Positions 25,852 through 34,497 of a DNA stretch of 64,000 nt are shown in pieces. This stretch comes from Bifidobacterium simiarum (lineage in GTDB: Bacteria; Actinomycetota; Actinomycetes; Actinomycetales; Bifidobacteriaceae). The notes beneath the pieces were generated by a model. The model worked only from the letters and a program-made list of their open reading frames with translations. It had not been told where the DNA came from and made no database searches. Every line of letters starts with the position of its first letter. Position 1 is the stretch's first letter. The stretch is from contig NZ_PEBK01000007.1 in assembly GCF_002802905.1 (NCBI RefSeq), positions 48,036-112,035 on the forward strand, in the 5' to 3' direction. The position numbers and the translations under genes are program-made.

Positions 25852-26706
25852 TCAGCTGTACGAGAAGGTCATCGGATCGTGGCCGGCGCGGGTCGGTCCG
25901 TCGAGCGCGTCGATGGCCGCGTGCTCTTCGGGCGTGAGCGAGAAGTCGAACAGGCTCGCGTTCTCGATCTGACGTTCCCGGTGCGTGGACTTGGGGATGA
26001 TGATCGTCCCGTTCTCGATGTGCCATCGCAGGATGATCTGGGCGTGCGACTTGCCGTGGGCTTCGGCGATGCGACGGATCACACCGTCACCGGCGTCGAG
26101 GTCGGCGCCGCGTGCCATGGGCGAGTAGGCTTCCACGGCGATGCCGTGTTCCTTGCAGAAGCTCACGACCTCGCGCTGCTGCCAAGTGGGGTGCAGTTCG
26201 ATCTGGTCGACCGTCGGGTATTCGCCGGTCTCCTCATGCAGCTTCTCCAGATGCTCGGGCAGGAAGTTGCACACGCCCAGCGTGCGCACGCGCCCCTCCT
26301 CGCGCAGACGCACGAAGGCACGCCACACCTCGTCGCTGCGCCAGTCGAACGGCGTGGGCCAGTGGATCATGTACATGTCCACGTAGTCGGTCTTGAGCAG
26401 TCCGATCTGACGGTCGAACGCCTTGAGCGCGGAATCGTAGCCCTGCTCGGAGTCGCGCAGCTTGGTAGTGAGGAACAGCTCCTTGCGCCGCTCCCCGCTC
26501 GCATAGCCGGCGTTCACCAGCGCCTGGCCCACGCCGCCTTCGTTGTGGTAGCCGGCGGCGGTGTCGATATGCCGGTACCCCGCCTGAAGCGCGGATTCCA
26601 CCACCGGCGCGGTATCCGCGTCGTCGATGCGCAGCACGCCGAGTCCGATCTGCGGAATACGCACCCCGTCCGACAGCGTGACCTCAGGAATCGGTCCAAA
26701 TGTCAT
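25852..26706 (-). CDS. Aldo/keto reductase (2,5-diketogluconate reductase-like)
   Basis: 284 residues from ATG 26706 (MTFGPIPEV, GAAGGAG 6 bases upstream); the longer start at 26730 is less likely. GYRHIDTAAGYHNEGGVGQAL contains the catalytic Asp and Tyr, and the later Lys and His of the tetrad lie in LTTKLRD and MYMIHWPTP. IIIPKSTHRERQIENA is the NADPH-binding segment. It reduces aldehydes or ketones with NADPH in the cytoplasm; the natural substrate is unknown. It lies 21 bases upstream of the HNH gene, perhaps co-transcribed. Confidence 0.88.
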   Translation of the reverse strand: MTFGPIPEVTLSDGVRIPQIGLGVLRIDDADTAPVVESALQAGYRHIDTAAGYHNEGGVGQALVNAGYASGERRKELFLTTKLRDSEQGYDSALKAFDRQIGLLKTDYVDMYMIHWPTPFDWRSDEVWRAFVRLREEGRVRTLGVCNFLPEHLEKLHEETGEYPTVDQIELHPTWQQREVVSFCKEHGIAVEAYSPMARGADLDAGDGVIRRIAEAHGKSHAQIILRWHIENGTIIIPKSTHRERQIENASLFDFSLTPEEHAAIDALDGPTRAGHDPMTFSYS

Positions 26707-26740
26707 CTCATGCTCCTTCGTCGGTTCCATGGCATGTCGT

Positions 26741-26788
26741 CATGATCGGTCAGTTTCATGATCGATCGGTTTCATGTCCGATCAGTCA
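26741..26788. repeat. Three 16-bp tandem units upstream of the aldo/keto reductase
   Basis: CATGATCGGTCAGTTT, CATGATCGATCGGTTT and CATGTCCGATCAGTCA lie end to end, about 35 bases upstream of the reductase start. It may be an operator array or a simple slippage repeat. Confidence 0.5.
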
Positions 26789-26890
26789 GGCATGCCCGAT
26801 ACCTGTCAGCCTATACCGTATTGATCGAGACGATACCGTTCAAGGCCCCATCTCAAGGCATCATCAACGCATCATCTCAACGCATTGCGG

Positions 26891-27274
26891 TCAGTCCCCC
26901 AACTGCGCCAGCCGGTCATAGATGTCGGAAGGCAGATGACGACTGCCGAAGCCCTTGATCTGGATTCCCTCAGGCACCCGCCGGTAAATCACTCTCATAT
27001 CCGCTCTCGCCCCCTGCCGACGACGGTGCTGGAAATGATAGGAATACCAACCGGATAATCCGTATTTCAGTGCCGTCCCCTCCACATGGTCCGCGACCAG
27101 CAGCTCCAACGCATACCGCACACTGGATACGGCCTGTTTGAACTCCTGATCGTCCGGCCATACGTAGGCCAGCAGAACCACGTCATCGGCCAGCGTACCG
27201 GCATCCATCTGCACTCCCCGCACCGAGGCGATCACGGCAACCGCCTGAGACAGCAACGTTTCCGATACCGCCAT
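26891..27274 (-). CDS. Putative RelE/ParE-like toxin of a small two-gene module
   Basis: 127 residues. The C-terminal half (WYSYHFQHRRRQGARADMRVIYRRV, read in parts, then GIQIKGFGSRHLPSDIY) resembles RelE/ParE-type beta-sheet cores with many basic residues, but I recognise no exact family. The N-terminal half (SETLLSQAVAVIASVRGVQM) is helical and atypical for RelE. The start overlaps the stop of the upstream gene (TGATG), a hallmark of coupled antitoxin-toxin pairs. Assignment as toxin is inference from size, order and fold impression. Confidence 0.55.
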   Translation of the reverse strand: MAVSETLLSQAVAVIASVRGVQMDAGTLADDVVLLAYVWPDDQEFKQAVSSVRYALELLVADHVEGTALKYGLSGWYSYHFQHRRRQGARADMRVIYRRVPEGIQIKGFGSRHLPSDIYDRLAQLGD

Positions 27275-27639
27275 CAGCGTTCTCCACCGAGAAACTCCCG
27301 AATGGCATCCGCACGTCGTCGCAGATTGTCCTGAGCCTCCCGTTCAAGCTCGTCACCGGCTTGCCAGTGCTCCCGCTCACCGCGGGCGATGAACAGCTGC
27401 TGGGTCGTGACCCGCTCGATTTCGGATTCCAGCGCATTGATGGAATCCAGCATCTCGTTCATCGCGTCGACGGACACCAGATACGCAGCCGTATCGGTAC
27501 GGTCCACGATCTCCAACAGCCCCCGTTTCTTCAATGTCGATCGCCACGCACTCGATCGGGCCAGTTCGGTCAGACCGATGCGCGATCCAGGTTCCGCCGC
27601 CTCACGCAGCACTTCCGCCCGTTCCTTGACACCAGCCAT
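27274..27639 (-). CDS. Putative antitoxin (Phd/YefM-like) preceding the toxin-like gene
   Basis: 121 residues from ATG 27639 (RBS CAGGAGGTG); the earlier start at 27663 has no RBS. GLLEIVDRTDTAAYLVSVD followed by AMNEMLDSINALESEIE fits the 'repurposing' of the Phd/YefM fold, in which a short beta strand and helix bind the operator while the acidic C-terminal helix blocks the toxin. An 18-bp-arm palindrome lies 45 bases upstream, as expected for autoregulation. First gene of the module. Confidence 0.6.
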   Translation of the reverse strand: MAGVKERAEVLREAAEPGSRIGLTELARSSAWRSTLKKRGLLEIVDRTDTAAYLVSVDAMNEMLDSINALESEIERVTTQQLFIARGEREHWQAGDELEREAQDNLRRRADAIREFLGGER

Positions 27640-27683
27640 CACACCTCCTGTTCCATGCCACACCGCATAACACTACAATCAAT

Positions 27684-27727
27684 AATCACATATTGTTCTG
27701 TAATTATATACAGAACAATATGTGATT
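27684..27727 (-). promoter_or_regulatory. AT-rich palindromic operator/promoter of the antitoxin-toxin pair
   Basis: Perfect 18-base arms (27684-27701, 27710-27727; AATCACATATTGTTCTGT and its complement) flank AATTATAT. It is strikingly AT-rich for this genome. Candidate site for antitoxin-mediated autorepression. Confidence 0.7.
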
Positions 27728-27794
27728 GTTATCCGTCGTGTCGGAATCATCGGACGGCATACGGCCGTCGTCAGACGATCGCAGTCACGCCCTG

Positions 27795-30700
27795 CTACCG
27801 GGCCGCGATGATACGGTCGGCGATGCGCATGGCGGACTGTCGATGGGAGACCATCACCACGGCGGGCGCGTGACGGCCACGGTCCGGAGCGTCTGCGGTA
27901 TCGGCACCACCGGCGTCGGCCTCATCCCCGCCGTCGCCATTCACGGGCGACATGGCAAGACCGGCGATGGACCGCAGAATGATGGCCTCGTTGAGGGCGT
28001 CCAGTCGGCTCGTCGGCTCGTCGAACAGCACAAGATCGGCGTCACGCAGGAAGACGCGGGCCAGTCCGATACGCTGACGTTCACCCTCGGACAGCCGGTC
28101 CCCCAGCTCGCCGACGGGGGTATCCAGCCCCTGCGGCAGGGAGTCGACGAACTCCGCCACCGAAGCCCGCTCCAAGGCCGTGCGCAGCCGCTCGTCGTCG
28201 GCGTCCGGATCGGCGACGAGCAGATTCTCGCGGATGCTGCCGTCGAACAGATAGGTCTCCTGCGCCACCATCGTCTGCATACGGCGGCGGCGATGGGGGT
28301 CGATCCTCCGTAGATCGATCTCCTTGCTCCGGCCGTCCTCATCCCCGCCGCCGCGGACGATGACCCGGCCCTCCTGCGGATCCCAGTAGCGCATCAGCAG
28401 CTTCAGGATCGTGGACTTGCCGGTGCCGGACGGTCCCTGAATGCCCAGCACGCCACGCTCCGGCACCTCCAGCGACACGTCGTCCAGCACGAGATCCGAC
28501 GCATTGCCGGTCCGGTCGTCACCGGGGCGGTCGTTCTCCTCCCGACCAGCCCGATCACCGGCCCGGCCCCGCTCCCCGTATGAGAAGCCGACGTGGTCGA
28601 GTGCCATACCGCGATAGGCCGCATCCGCTGTGCCGGTCTCCTCCACCGCGGGGGTTTCGTCCATCAGGGAGAACAGTCGTCTGGCGGCGGCGAACGTCTG
28701 GGTGAGATTGGCCGGCAGGGCGCTCAGAGCCAGCGTGGGGCCGAACGAGCTGGCGATCAGCACGACCGCGGCGATGGATGCCGGAACCCCCAGAGGATCC
28801 GGCATGGCGCACAGGATCGCGACCACGGCGGCGAGAATCGTGAACAGCTGGACGAGCAGTCCGCCAATGCCGGCGAACCGGCCGTTGACCGCGCTGAGCT
28901 TCGAACGGACCTCCGTGAGCTCGCGGGTGCGGCGGGCGATCTCCTCGATGCGGGTCGGGCCCTGCGCGAACCGGATGGTTTCGTCGATGCCGCGCATGCC
29001 GTCAAGCACATAGTCGTCCAGTTCGGCGCTCTGCCGCCTGATCCGCGGGCCGATGCCGGACACACTGCCGGCGAACAGCTTCGGGACGAGCACGCCGACC
29101 GTCAGATGCGCGGCGATCAGCACCAGCGCCATCCACGGGTTCAGCGCGGCGAGCGCGACGGCGAAGACCAGCGAGGTGATGACGGCGATCGAGACCGGGG
29201 AGATCGTGTGGGCGAAGAAGATCTCCAGCAGTTCGACGTCGGTGGTGATCAGTGCGATCAGATCGCCCTTGCCGCGGTCGGACAGGCGGGCCGGTGCCAG
29301 ACGACGCAGCGCGGCGAACGCCCGGTCACGGAACAGGGCGAGCAGACGGAACGCCACGTTGTGGTTCATGTACTGCTCGGTGTAGCGCATGATGCCGCGC
29401 AGCAGCGCGCACACGACGAGTCCGGCGACGGCCGCGGGCAGTCCGATGCCCCAGACGGGGTGACCGGCGACGGCCAGCAGGGCGAAGACGCCGAAGACCG
29501 GCAGGAAGGTGGCCGAGAGATGGCCGATCGTGCCGAAGACGGTGGCGCAGACCATGAATCGGGTGAGCGGACGGGCCACGCCGAGCAGTCGGAGGATCAG
29601 CGCGCCGGTTGAGGACGGCCGGGGTGAGGACTGGTCGGTGTGGTCAGTGCGATCAGTGTGGTCAGCGTGATCGGCACGGTCGGCGGTGTGGGCAGCCCGC
29701 ACCATGCGGTCGGACCGATCGGCATGGTCATCGTGATCTCGGTGACCGCCGTGCAGGTCCAGCGTTTCGACCGTCGGCGACTCGCCCGACGTCGATTCCG
29801 CCACCGTCGATGCCGACGATGTCACCGCTGCCGAGACCGACGATCGGCCGTCGAACGTCTCCACGGCGTTCTGGGTGCGGAACAGTTCGGCGTAGCGGCC
29901 GTCGGTGGCCATCAGCTCGTCATGGGTTCCGGTTTCGGTCACGGTGCCGTTGTCGAACACCACCACCTGATCGGCGTTGACGGCGTTGGCCATGCGATGC
30001 GTGATCATCAGCACGGTCTTACGGGCGGCGAGGGTCCTGATGGCGTCGAGGATCAGCGTCTCGCTTTCCGCGTCCACGTTGCTGGTCGCCTCGTCGAAGA
30101 TGTAGATCGCGGAGTCGTGCAGCAGGCCGCGGGCCAACGCCAGACGCTGCTTCTGCCCGCCGGAGAGGTTGGCCGCGCCTTCGTCGATCATCAGGTCGAG
30201 GCCCTGCGGCTGCTCGCGCACCCAGTCGGCGATGTGGGCGCGGTCGAGTGCCTCCCACAGGTCGGCGTCGGTGGCGTCGGGACGGGCCATGAGCAGGTTC
30301 TCGCGCACGGTGGCGTGGAACAGGTGGCTGGACGCGGAGACGATGGTCACCTCGCGCAGGAGGGAGTCCGTCGCGCAGTCACGGAGCTCGATGGCGGTGG
30401 GAGCGGGGTCGGTATGGGCGTCGCCGGTGCGGGCGTCGTCGGTGCGGGTCGAGCCCAGCCGGAACGTCACCGAACCGTCGTAGCCGGGGAGTCGTCCGGC
30501 GAGAATGCCGGCCGCAGTGGATTTGCCGGAGCCGCTGACGCCGACGATCGCGGTCAGGCGGTGCGGGGGCACGGCGAACGAGGCGGCGTGCAGCGCCTGG
30601 GTGCCGGTGGGCTCATTGCCGACGGGGCTGGGCTCCTTGCCGGCGGGGTTGTTGCCGGCGTGATCGTCATAGCGGTACGAGACGTCGGTCAGCTCGATCG

Positions 30701-31817
30701 CCACGCCATCATCCGGGATCTTGGGGATGGGCCGGTCGCCGTGGGCTGGCTCGGGCAGATCAAGCAGGGCGAAGATCTTGCGGCTTGAGGTCATGCCGTT
30801 CATCGCCACATGGAAATAGGAGCCGAGCTGACGCAGCGGGATGAAGAAGTCGGCGGAGAGCAGCACGATCAGCACGCATCCGGCGAGGGACAGGCCATTC
30901 GCCCCGGGGTGCAGATACTGCGTCACGGCGACGATGATGCCGGCCGCGGTGCCGCCGTATGCCACCAGATCCATGGCGGTGAGCGAGCGCAGCTGGATCT
31001 GCAGCACGTTCATGGTCATTACACGGAATTCCTCGGCGCGACGGTTCATGCGCGTGTGGGCGCGTTCGTCGGCGTCGAAGATCTTCAGGGTTTCGAGGCC
31101 CTGCAGATCGTCGAGGAATTCGGCGCCGAGATCAGTGTACTTGCCCCAGTACTTCTTGAAGACGCGGGCGGCGCTCATGGCCACCGCGCCCACGATCAGC
31201 ACGATCAGCGGCGCGCAGACCAGCAGGGTGACGGCCGCGGGCACGTTGATCGGCAGGACGACCACGAACAGGGTAATCGGCGCGAGCACCGAATAGAACA
31301 GCTGCGGCAGGAACAGTTCGAAGAAGGTCTGCACCTGTTCGACGCCTTCGCCGGCGAGCTGCACCACGTCGGCGGTGCGCACGGTGTTGGCGTATCCGGG
31401 GCCGAGGGCAAGCATCCTGCGGTACAGCTTGGTGCGCAGGGCGAGCTTGACGCGTTCGGCGGCGAGGAAGCCCAGATGGTTCGCGCCTTTCGTGGCGAGA
31501 TAGCGCACGAGGAGGATCACCGCGAAGGCGACGGCATAGGCGCCGATGCGCGCGGGCGGCCAGGCCATGGTGTGCGACAGCGACGCCAGAGCATCCAGCC
31601 GGCCGAGCGGGACGCAGCCTCCGTTGCCGTGGTTGACCATGCACACCGCGGGTATCGGCCCCTTGCCGTCGGCCGCGACCAGCAGGTCGCTGAGCATCAG
31701 CACCAGCGTGACCGCAAAGGCAATGTTGCTCAGCAGCGTCAGCCAGAGCATCAGCACCTTGCCCGCGATCAGCCGGCCGAGTCCCGGCACCAGTTGCAGC
31801 AGTCGTTTGTCGAACAT
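27795..31817 (-). CDS. Fused CydD-CydC-type ABC exporter (two TMD-NBD halves in one chain)
   Basis: About 1340 residues from ATG 31817 (MFDKRLLQL, RBS GGGGAG); earlier in-frame starts at 31835 and 31913 are less supported. Half 1: TM domain about 15-320, Walker A GVSGSGKSTAAG, LSGGQKQRLALARG, Walker B IYIFDEATSNVD. Half 2: TM domain about 740-1030, Walker A GPSGTGKSTILKLL, LSEGERQRIGLARV, LVLFDEPTSRLD. Both halves look catalytically intact. CydDC proteins export glutathione/cysteine or haem-linked reductants, but no cydAB lies nearby, so substrate is open. The halves are joined by a His/Asp-rich linker (about 640-720) encoded by 9-base tandem repeats. Confidence 0.85.
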   Translation of the reverse strand: MFDKRLLQLVPGLGRLIAGKVLMLWLTLLSNIAFAVTLVLMLSDLLVAADGKGPIPAVCMVNHGNGGCVPLGRLDALASLSHTMAWPPARIGAYAVAFAVILLVRYLATKGANHLGFLAAERVKLALRTKLYRRMLALGPGYANTVRTADVVQLAGEGVEQVQTFFELFLPQLFYSVLAPITLFVVVLPINVPAAVTLLVCAPLIVLIVGAVAMSAARVFKKYWGKYTDLGAEFLDDLQGLETLKIFDADERAHTRMNRRAEEFRVMTMNVLQIQLRSLTAMDLVAYGGTAAGIIVAVTQYLHPGANGLSLAGCVLIVLLSADFFIPLRQLGSYFHVAMNGMTSSRKIFALLDLPEPAHGDRPIPKIPDDGVAIELTDVSYRYDDHAGNNPAGKEPSPVGNEPTGTQALHAASFAVPPHRLTAIVGVSGSGKSTAAGILAGRLPGYDGSVTFRLGSTRTDDARTGDAHTDPAPTAIELRDCATDSLLREVTIVSASSHLFHATVRENLLMARPDATDADLWEALDRAHIADWVREQPQGLDLMIDEGAANLSGGQKQRLALARGLLHDSAIYIFDEATSNVDAESETLILDAIRTLAARKTVLMITHRMANAVNADQVVVFDNGTVTETGTHDELMATDGRYAELFRTQNAVETFDGRSSVSAAVTSSASTVAESTSGESPTVETLDLHGGHRDHDDHADRSDRMVRAAHTADRADHADHTDRTDHTDQSSPRPSSTGALILRLLGVARPLTRFMVCATVFGTIGHLSATFLPVFGVFALLAVAGHPVWGIGLPAAVAGLVVCALLRGIMRYTEQYMNHNVAFRLLALFRDRAFAALRRLAPARLSDRGKGDLIALITTDVELLEIFFAHTISPVSIAVITSLVFAVALAALNPWMALVLIAAHLTVGVLVPKLFAGSVSGIGPRIRRQSAELDDYVLDGMRGIDETIRFAQGPTRIEEIARRTRELTEVRSKLSAVNGRFAGIGGLLVQLFTILAAVVAILCAMPDPLGVPASIAAVVLIASSFGPTLALSALPANLTQTFAAARRLFSLMDETPAVEETGTADAAYRGMALDHVGFSYGERGRAGDRAGREENDRPGDDRTGNASDLVLDDVSLEVPERGVLGIQGPSGTGKSTILKLLMRYWDPQEGRVIVRGGGDEDGRSKEIDLRRIDPHRRRRMQTMVAQETYLFDGSIRENLLVADPDADDERLRTALERASVAEFVDSLPQGLDTPVGELGDRLSEGERQRIGLARVFLRDADLVLFDEPTSRLDALNEAIILRSIAGLAMSPVNGDGGDEADAGGADTADAPDRGRHAPAVVMVSHRQSAMRIADRIIAAR

Positions 31818-31907
31818 GCACTCCCCAATCGTCATGCCGGGTCTTGCTTCCCGGCCCCTTGCACAGCCAACCATATCGGCCCGGAAGGCGCAATACCCCC
31901 TGTGCTG

Positions 31908-31941
31908 ATTCACTCTTTTTCACGGCGCCGAAAGAGTGAAT
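31908..31941. promoter_or_regulatory. Hairpin/operator 1 upstream of the CydDC-like gene
   Basis: ATTCACTCTTT and AAAGAGTGAAT (11-base arms) around CACGGCGCCG. A sister site with one changed base pair lies at 32035-32069. It is about 90 bases upstream of the transporter start. Confidence 0.6.
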
Positions 31942-32034
31942 TGAAAAATGTTCATATGAACACCCAAACGTTCTGACGATCCTTGAAATTGCGTTGAGAA
32001 TGTGTTCGTTTGCTGTGATCTGGATGATAGATTC

Positions 32035-32069
32035 GTTCACTCTTTTCGGGGCGCATCCAAAGAGTGAAC
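32035..32069. promoter_or_regulatory. Hairpin/operator 2 upstream of the CydDC-like gene
   Basis: GTTCACTCTTT and AAAGAGTGAAC around TCGGGGCGCATCC. The terminal A-T pair of site 1 is replaced by G-C, keeping the palindrome. It lies just after the stop of the 32088 gene and could also serve as its terminator. Confidence 0.6.
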
Positions 32070-32087
32070 TGATTCATCACCTATTCA

Positions 32088-33335
32088 TCACCGTATGACC
32101 AGATACAGCAGCATGGCGGCGACGATGACGACCAGTCCGATGACGATCACCGCCACCAGACCGGCACGGATGCCGAACAGCCGCCCGTGTTTCGGCTCGT
32201 GAGGGTCGACGGCCCGGCCGCTTTCCAGCAACACGGAGAACGAGCCGAACGCCACAAGCAGCGACCCCATGAGAATCAGCACCATCAGGGCCCGGGTGGG
32301 GAACGCGAGTCCGTCGCCCAGCTGAATGGAGGCGATGACGAACGAGATGATGCCGGCGAAGAAACCGATGAATTCGAGCATGTCGATGCGCTCGTTGTCG
32401 AAGCGACGGCCGAGCTCGTCCATTTTGTCGTCGAGCTCCCGCGCGCGCTGCCGTTGCGCCGTCTGCGCGTCGTCGATGACCGTCGACAGCGAGCGCATGT
32501 TCGACAGCATGTTGCAGGTGTTGCGCGCGTCGAAGATCTCGTTCATCTCGGTCACATACGTGCTGGCCTTGATGGTGTTGGCTCCGGCATCGTTGTACCG
32601 CGCGTTCTCGACGTCGACGGCCTGCGAGAATTCGTTTTGCGCCTCGCCGTACCGCCCGAGGCAGGCGAGGATCCGCCCGTAGCTCACATGGAAGATCGGA
32701 TGCCATCCGTCGCGGGGACGTTTGTCGAACGATTCCAGCAGCCCGTTCAGCGCCGCCGTATCGTCGTCGCCGGGCATCTGCCGGCCGGAGGAGATCAGCT
32801 CGCGCTCCACGCGTTCGAGGATCTGCTCGGTGTACGTGTTGAGGAATCCGATGTGATCGGGAGCGATCTCCAGGGCCCGTCGCGCGGCCTGCTCGGCGCG
32901 TACGCCGTCGCCGCCGTACAGGTGGAACATGGACAGCGCATACTGGTACAGCGCGAATTCGCCGAGGCATGCGCGCAGCAGCGGCACGAACCGTCCCCAG
33001 TAGCGCAGTCGCCGGTCGGCGTCGAATTCGCAGCGGTGGAACCATTCGAAGGCGACGAAGAACGCGGCCAGCAGCGCGGGATCGTTCTTGTGCCGGGCGC
33101 TGACGTCGAGGACGGAGTCGCTGATGTCGATGACGTCGGCCCGGGAGAACGTCTCGTGTTCGATGACGTCCTCACGTAGGTAGCGTTCGAATTCGGGGTC
33201 GTCGGGCGAGACTCCGGCGAGATGATCGTAGACGCCGCGCAACCGGTCGATCACGGCGTCGGAGACGGGGAACTCCGATCCGGCGAGTTCGCGCAGCAGG
33301 ACGTCGGCACCGGGAAACGTATGATCATCGGCCAT
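32088..33335 (-). CDS. Unknown helical-repeat protein with C-terminal membrane anchor
   Basis: 415 residues from ATG 33335 (MADDHTFPGADVLLREL, RBS GGAGGT). The region about 75-270 is alpha-helical with TPR-like features (FALYQYALSMFHLYGGDG, AEQAARRALEIAPDHIGFLN, YGRILACLGRYGEAQNEF). It is followed by a coiled-coil segment (RQRARELDDKMDELGRRFDN) and three hydrophobic segments near the end (about 315-415). No enzyme motif seen. It may be a membrane-tethered scaffold or sensor. It is isolated, with its own promoter region, and I do not recognise a family. Confidence 0.65.
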   Translation of the reverse strand: MADDHTFPGADVLLRELAGSEFPVSDAVIDRLRGVYDHLAGVSPDDPEFERYLREDVIEHETFSRADVIDISDSVLDVSARHKNDPALLAAFFVAFEWFHRCEFDADRRLRYWGRFVPLLRACLGEFALYQYALSMFHLYGGDGVRAEQAARRALEIAPDHIGFLNTYTEQILERVERELISSGRQMPGDDDTAALNGLLESFDKRPRDGWHPIFHVSYGRILACLGRYGEAQNEFSQAVDVENARYNDAGANTIKASTYVTEMNEIFDARNTCNMLSNMRSLSTVIDDAQTAQRQRARELDDKMDELGRRFDNERIDMLEFIGFFAGIISFVIASIQLGDGLAFPTRALMVLILMGSLLVAFGSFSVLLESGRAVDPHEPKHGRLFGIRAGLVAVIVIGLVVIVAAMLLYLVIR

Positions 33336-33540
33336 TGGGGACCTCCGCTCGAACTCATATAATCGCAATGGACGTATCGCCATTCAGTGTATCGCCGTGG
33401 GCACGGCGGCAGGACTGGCGACGCGGGTATGGCGCGGAACCGGCAAACGTCCGGCGGAAGACCGACGGCACAGGCAGACGGTCAGACAGACAGGCAATCA
33501 GATAGGCAGACCATACAGGCAGACAGGAAAGGCGGCGGCG

Positions 33541-34260
33541 ATGAAACCCATCGTGGCGTTGATGATGCAGTATTCGGAGACCGTGCCCGGCGCGTTCGAC
33601 GTCGACCCCGGTTATCTGCGGCTGCTGGAGTTCGCCGGCGCGAACGTGCTGACCGTGGACCCGTCCGACGACGACGAATACCTGCTGGCCATGCTCGATC
33701 ATGCGGATGGTCTGCTGATTCCGGGCGGCAACGACATCGATCCGGCATTGTACGGCGGCAGGACGCTGCCGGGCATGGATGAGCCGGTGCCGCTGCGTGA
33801 TCATGCCGAGGCAACGCTGCTGCGGGCCGCATACGAGCGGCATATGCCGTATCTGGGCGTGTGCCGCGGATTGCAGATGATGTGCGTGCTGGCGGGCGGC
33901 AACCTGTACCAGCAGATCACGGACGACGTTCCCGGGGCGATGAATCATTGGCAGCGCACGCCGTTCGACAAGCCCTCGCATGAGGTGCATGTGCTGCCCG
34001 ACACTCCCCTGCATCGCATTCTCGATCGCGATACGCTGCCGGTCAACAGCGTGCATCATCAGGCGGTGCACCGGCCCGGCGAAGGCGTGAAGGTGCAGGC
34101 CACGGCCCCCGACGGCATCATCGAATCCGCGTACCGCCCCGACCGCGACTTCTTCATGGCCGTACAGTGGCATCCCGAACAGACTCCCGCCGACGAACCA
34201 AGCCAGCGTCTGGCCCGCGCTTTCGCCGCAGCCTGCAATATGTATCGCACGCGGCGGTAA
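33541..34260 (+). CDS. Class I glutamine amidotransferase-like hydrolase (gamma-glutamyl-GABA hydrolase family, C26)
   Basis: 239 residues from ATG 33541 (MKPIVALMMQYSE, AGGAAAGG upstream); earlier in-frame codons read through a CAGACAGGCAGA tract. LGVCRGLQMMCVLAGG holds the nucleophilic Cys, and VQWHPEQTPADEP the catalytic His and Glu. LLIPGGNDIDPALYGG is typical of PuuD-type peptidase C26. It cleaves gamma-glutamyl bonds in small amides such as polyamine or GABA conjugates; the true substrate is unknown. No polyamine genes are nearby. Confidence 0.85.
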   Translation: MKPIVALMMQYSETVPGAFDVDPGYLRLLEFAGANVLTVDPSDDDEYLLAMLDHADGLLIPGGNDIDPALYGGRTLPGMDEPVPLRDHAEATLLRAAYERHMPYLGVCRGLQMMCVLAGGNLYQQITDDVPGAMNHWQRTPFDKPSHEVHVLPDTPLHRILDRDTLPVNSVHHQAVHRPGEGVKVQATAPDGIIESAYRPDRDFFMAVQWHPEQTPADEPSQRLARAFAAACNMYRTRR

Positions 34261-34497
34261 GAGCGGTGAGGTGACGCCCGTACAGAATCATGAAGGTTGT
34301 ACGCCCGTACAAGGCCCTACGGGGAAGTTGGTGGGGCCGCACAATGGCGGTTGCGGCCGGACCTGCGTACTCTTGATCGTGGATGATTGGTTCGCATCCG
34401 ACCGGCAAGCCCATCCGGACGGAACCATCCGAAACCACGGGCGAGCAGGCGGTTCGACGACCGACCGAATGACATGACGGAATGAGGCAATCAAGGC

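Noticed and set aside
34297-34312. TTGTACGCCCGTACAA palindrome before the acyl-CoA synthetase gene
   Set aside because: Only six-base arms and no second copy or promoter near it; not enough to call an operator.
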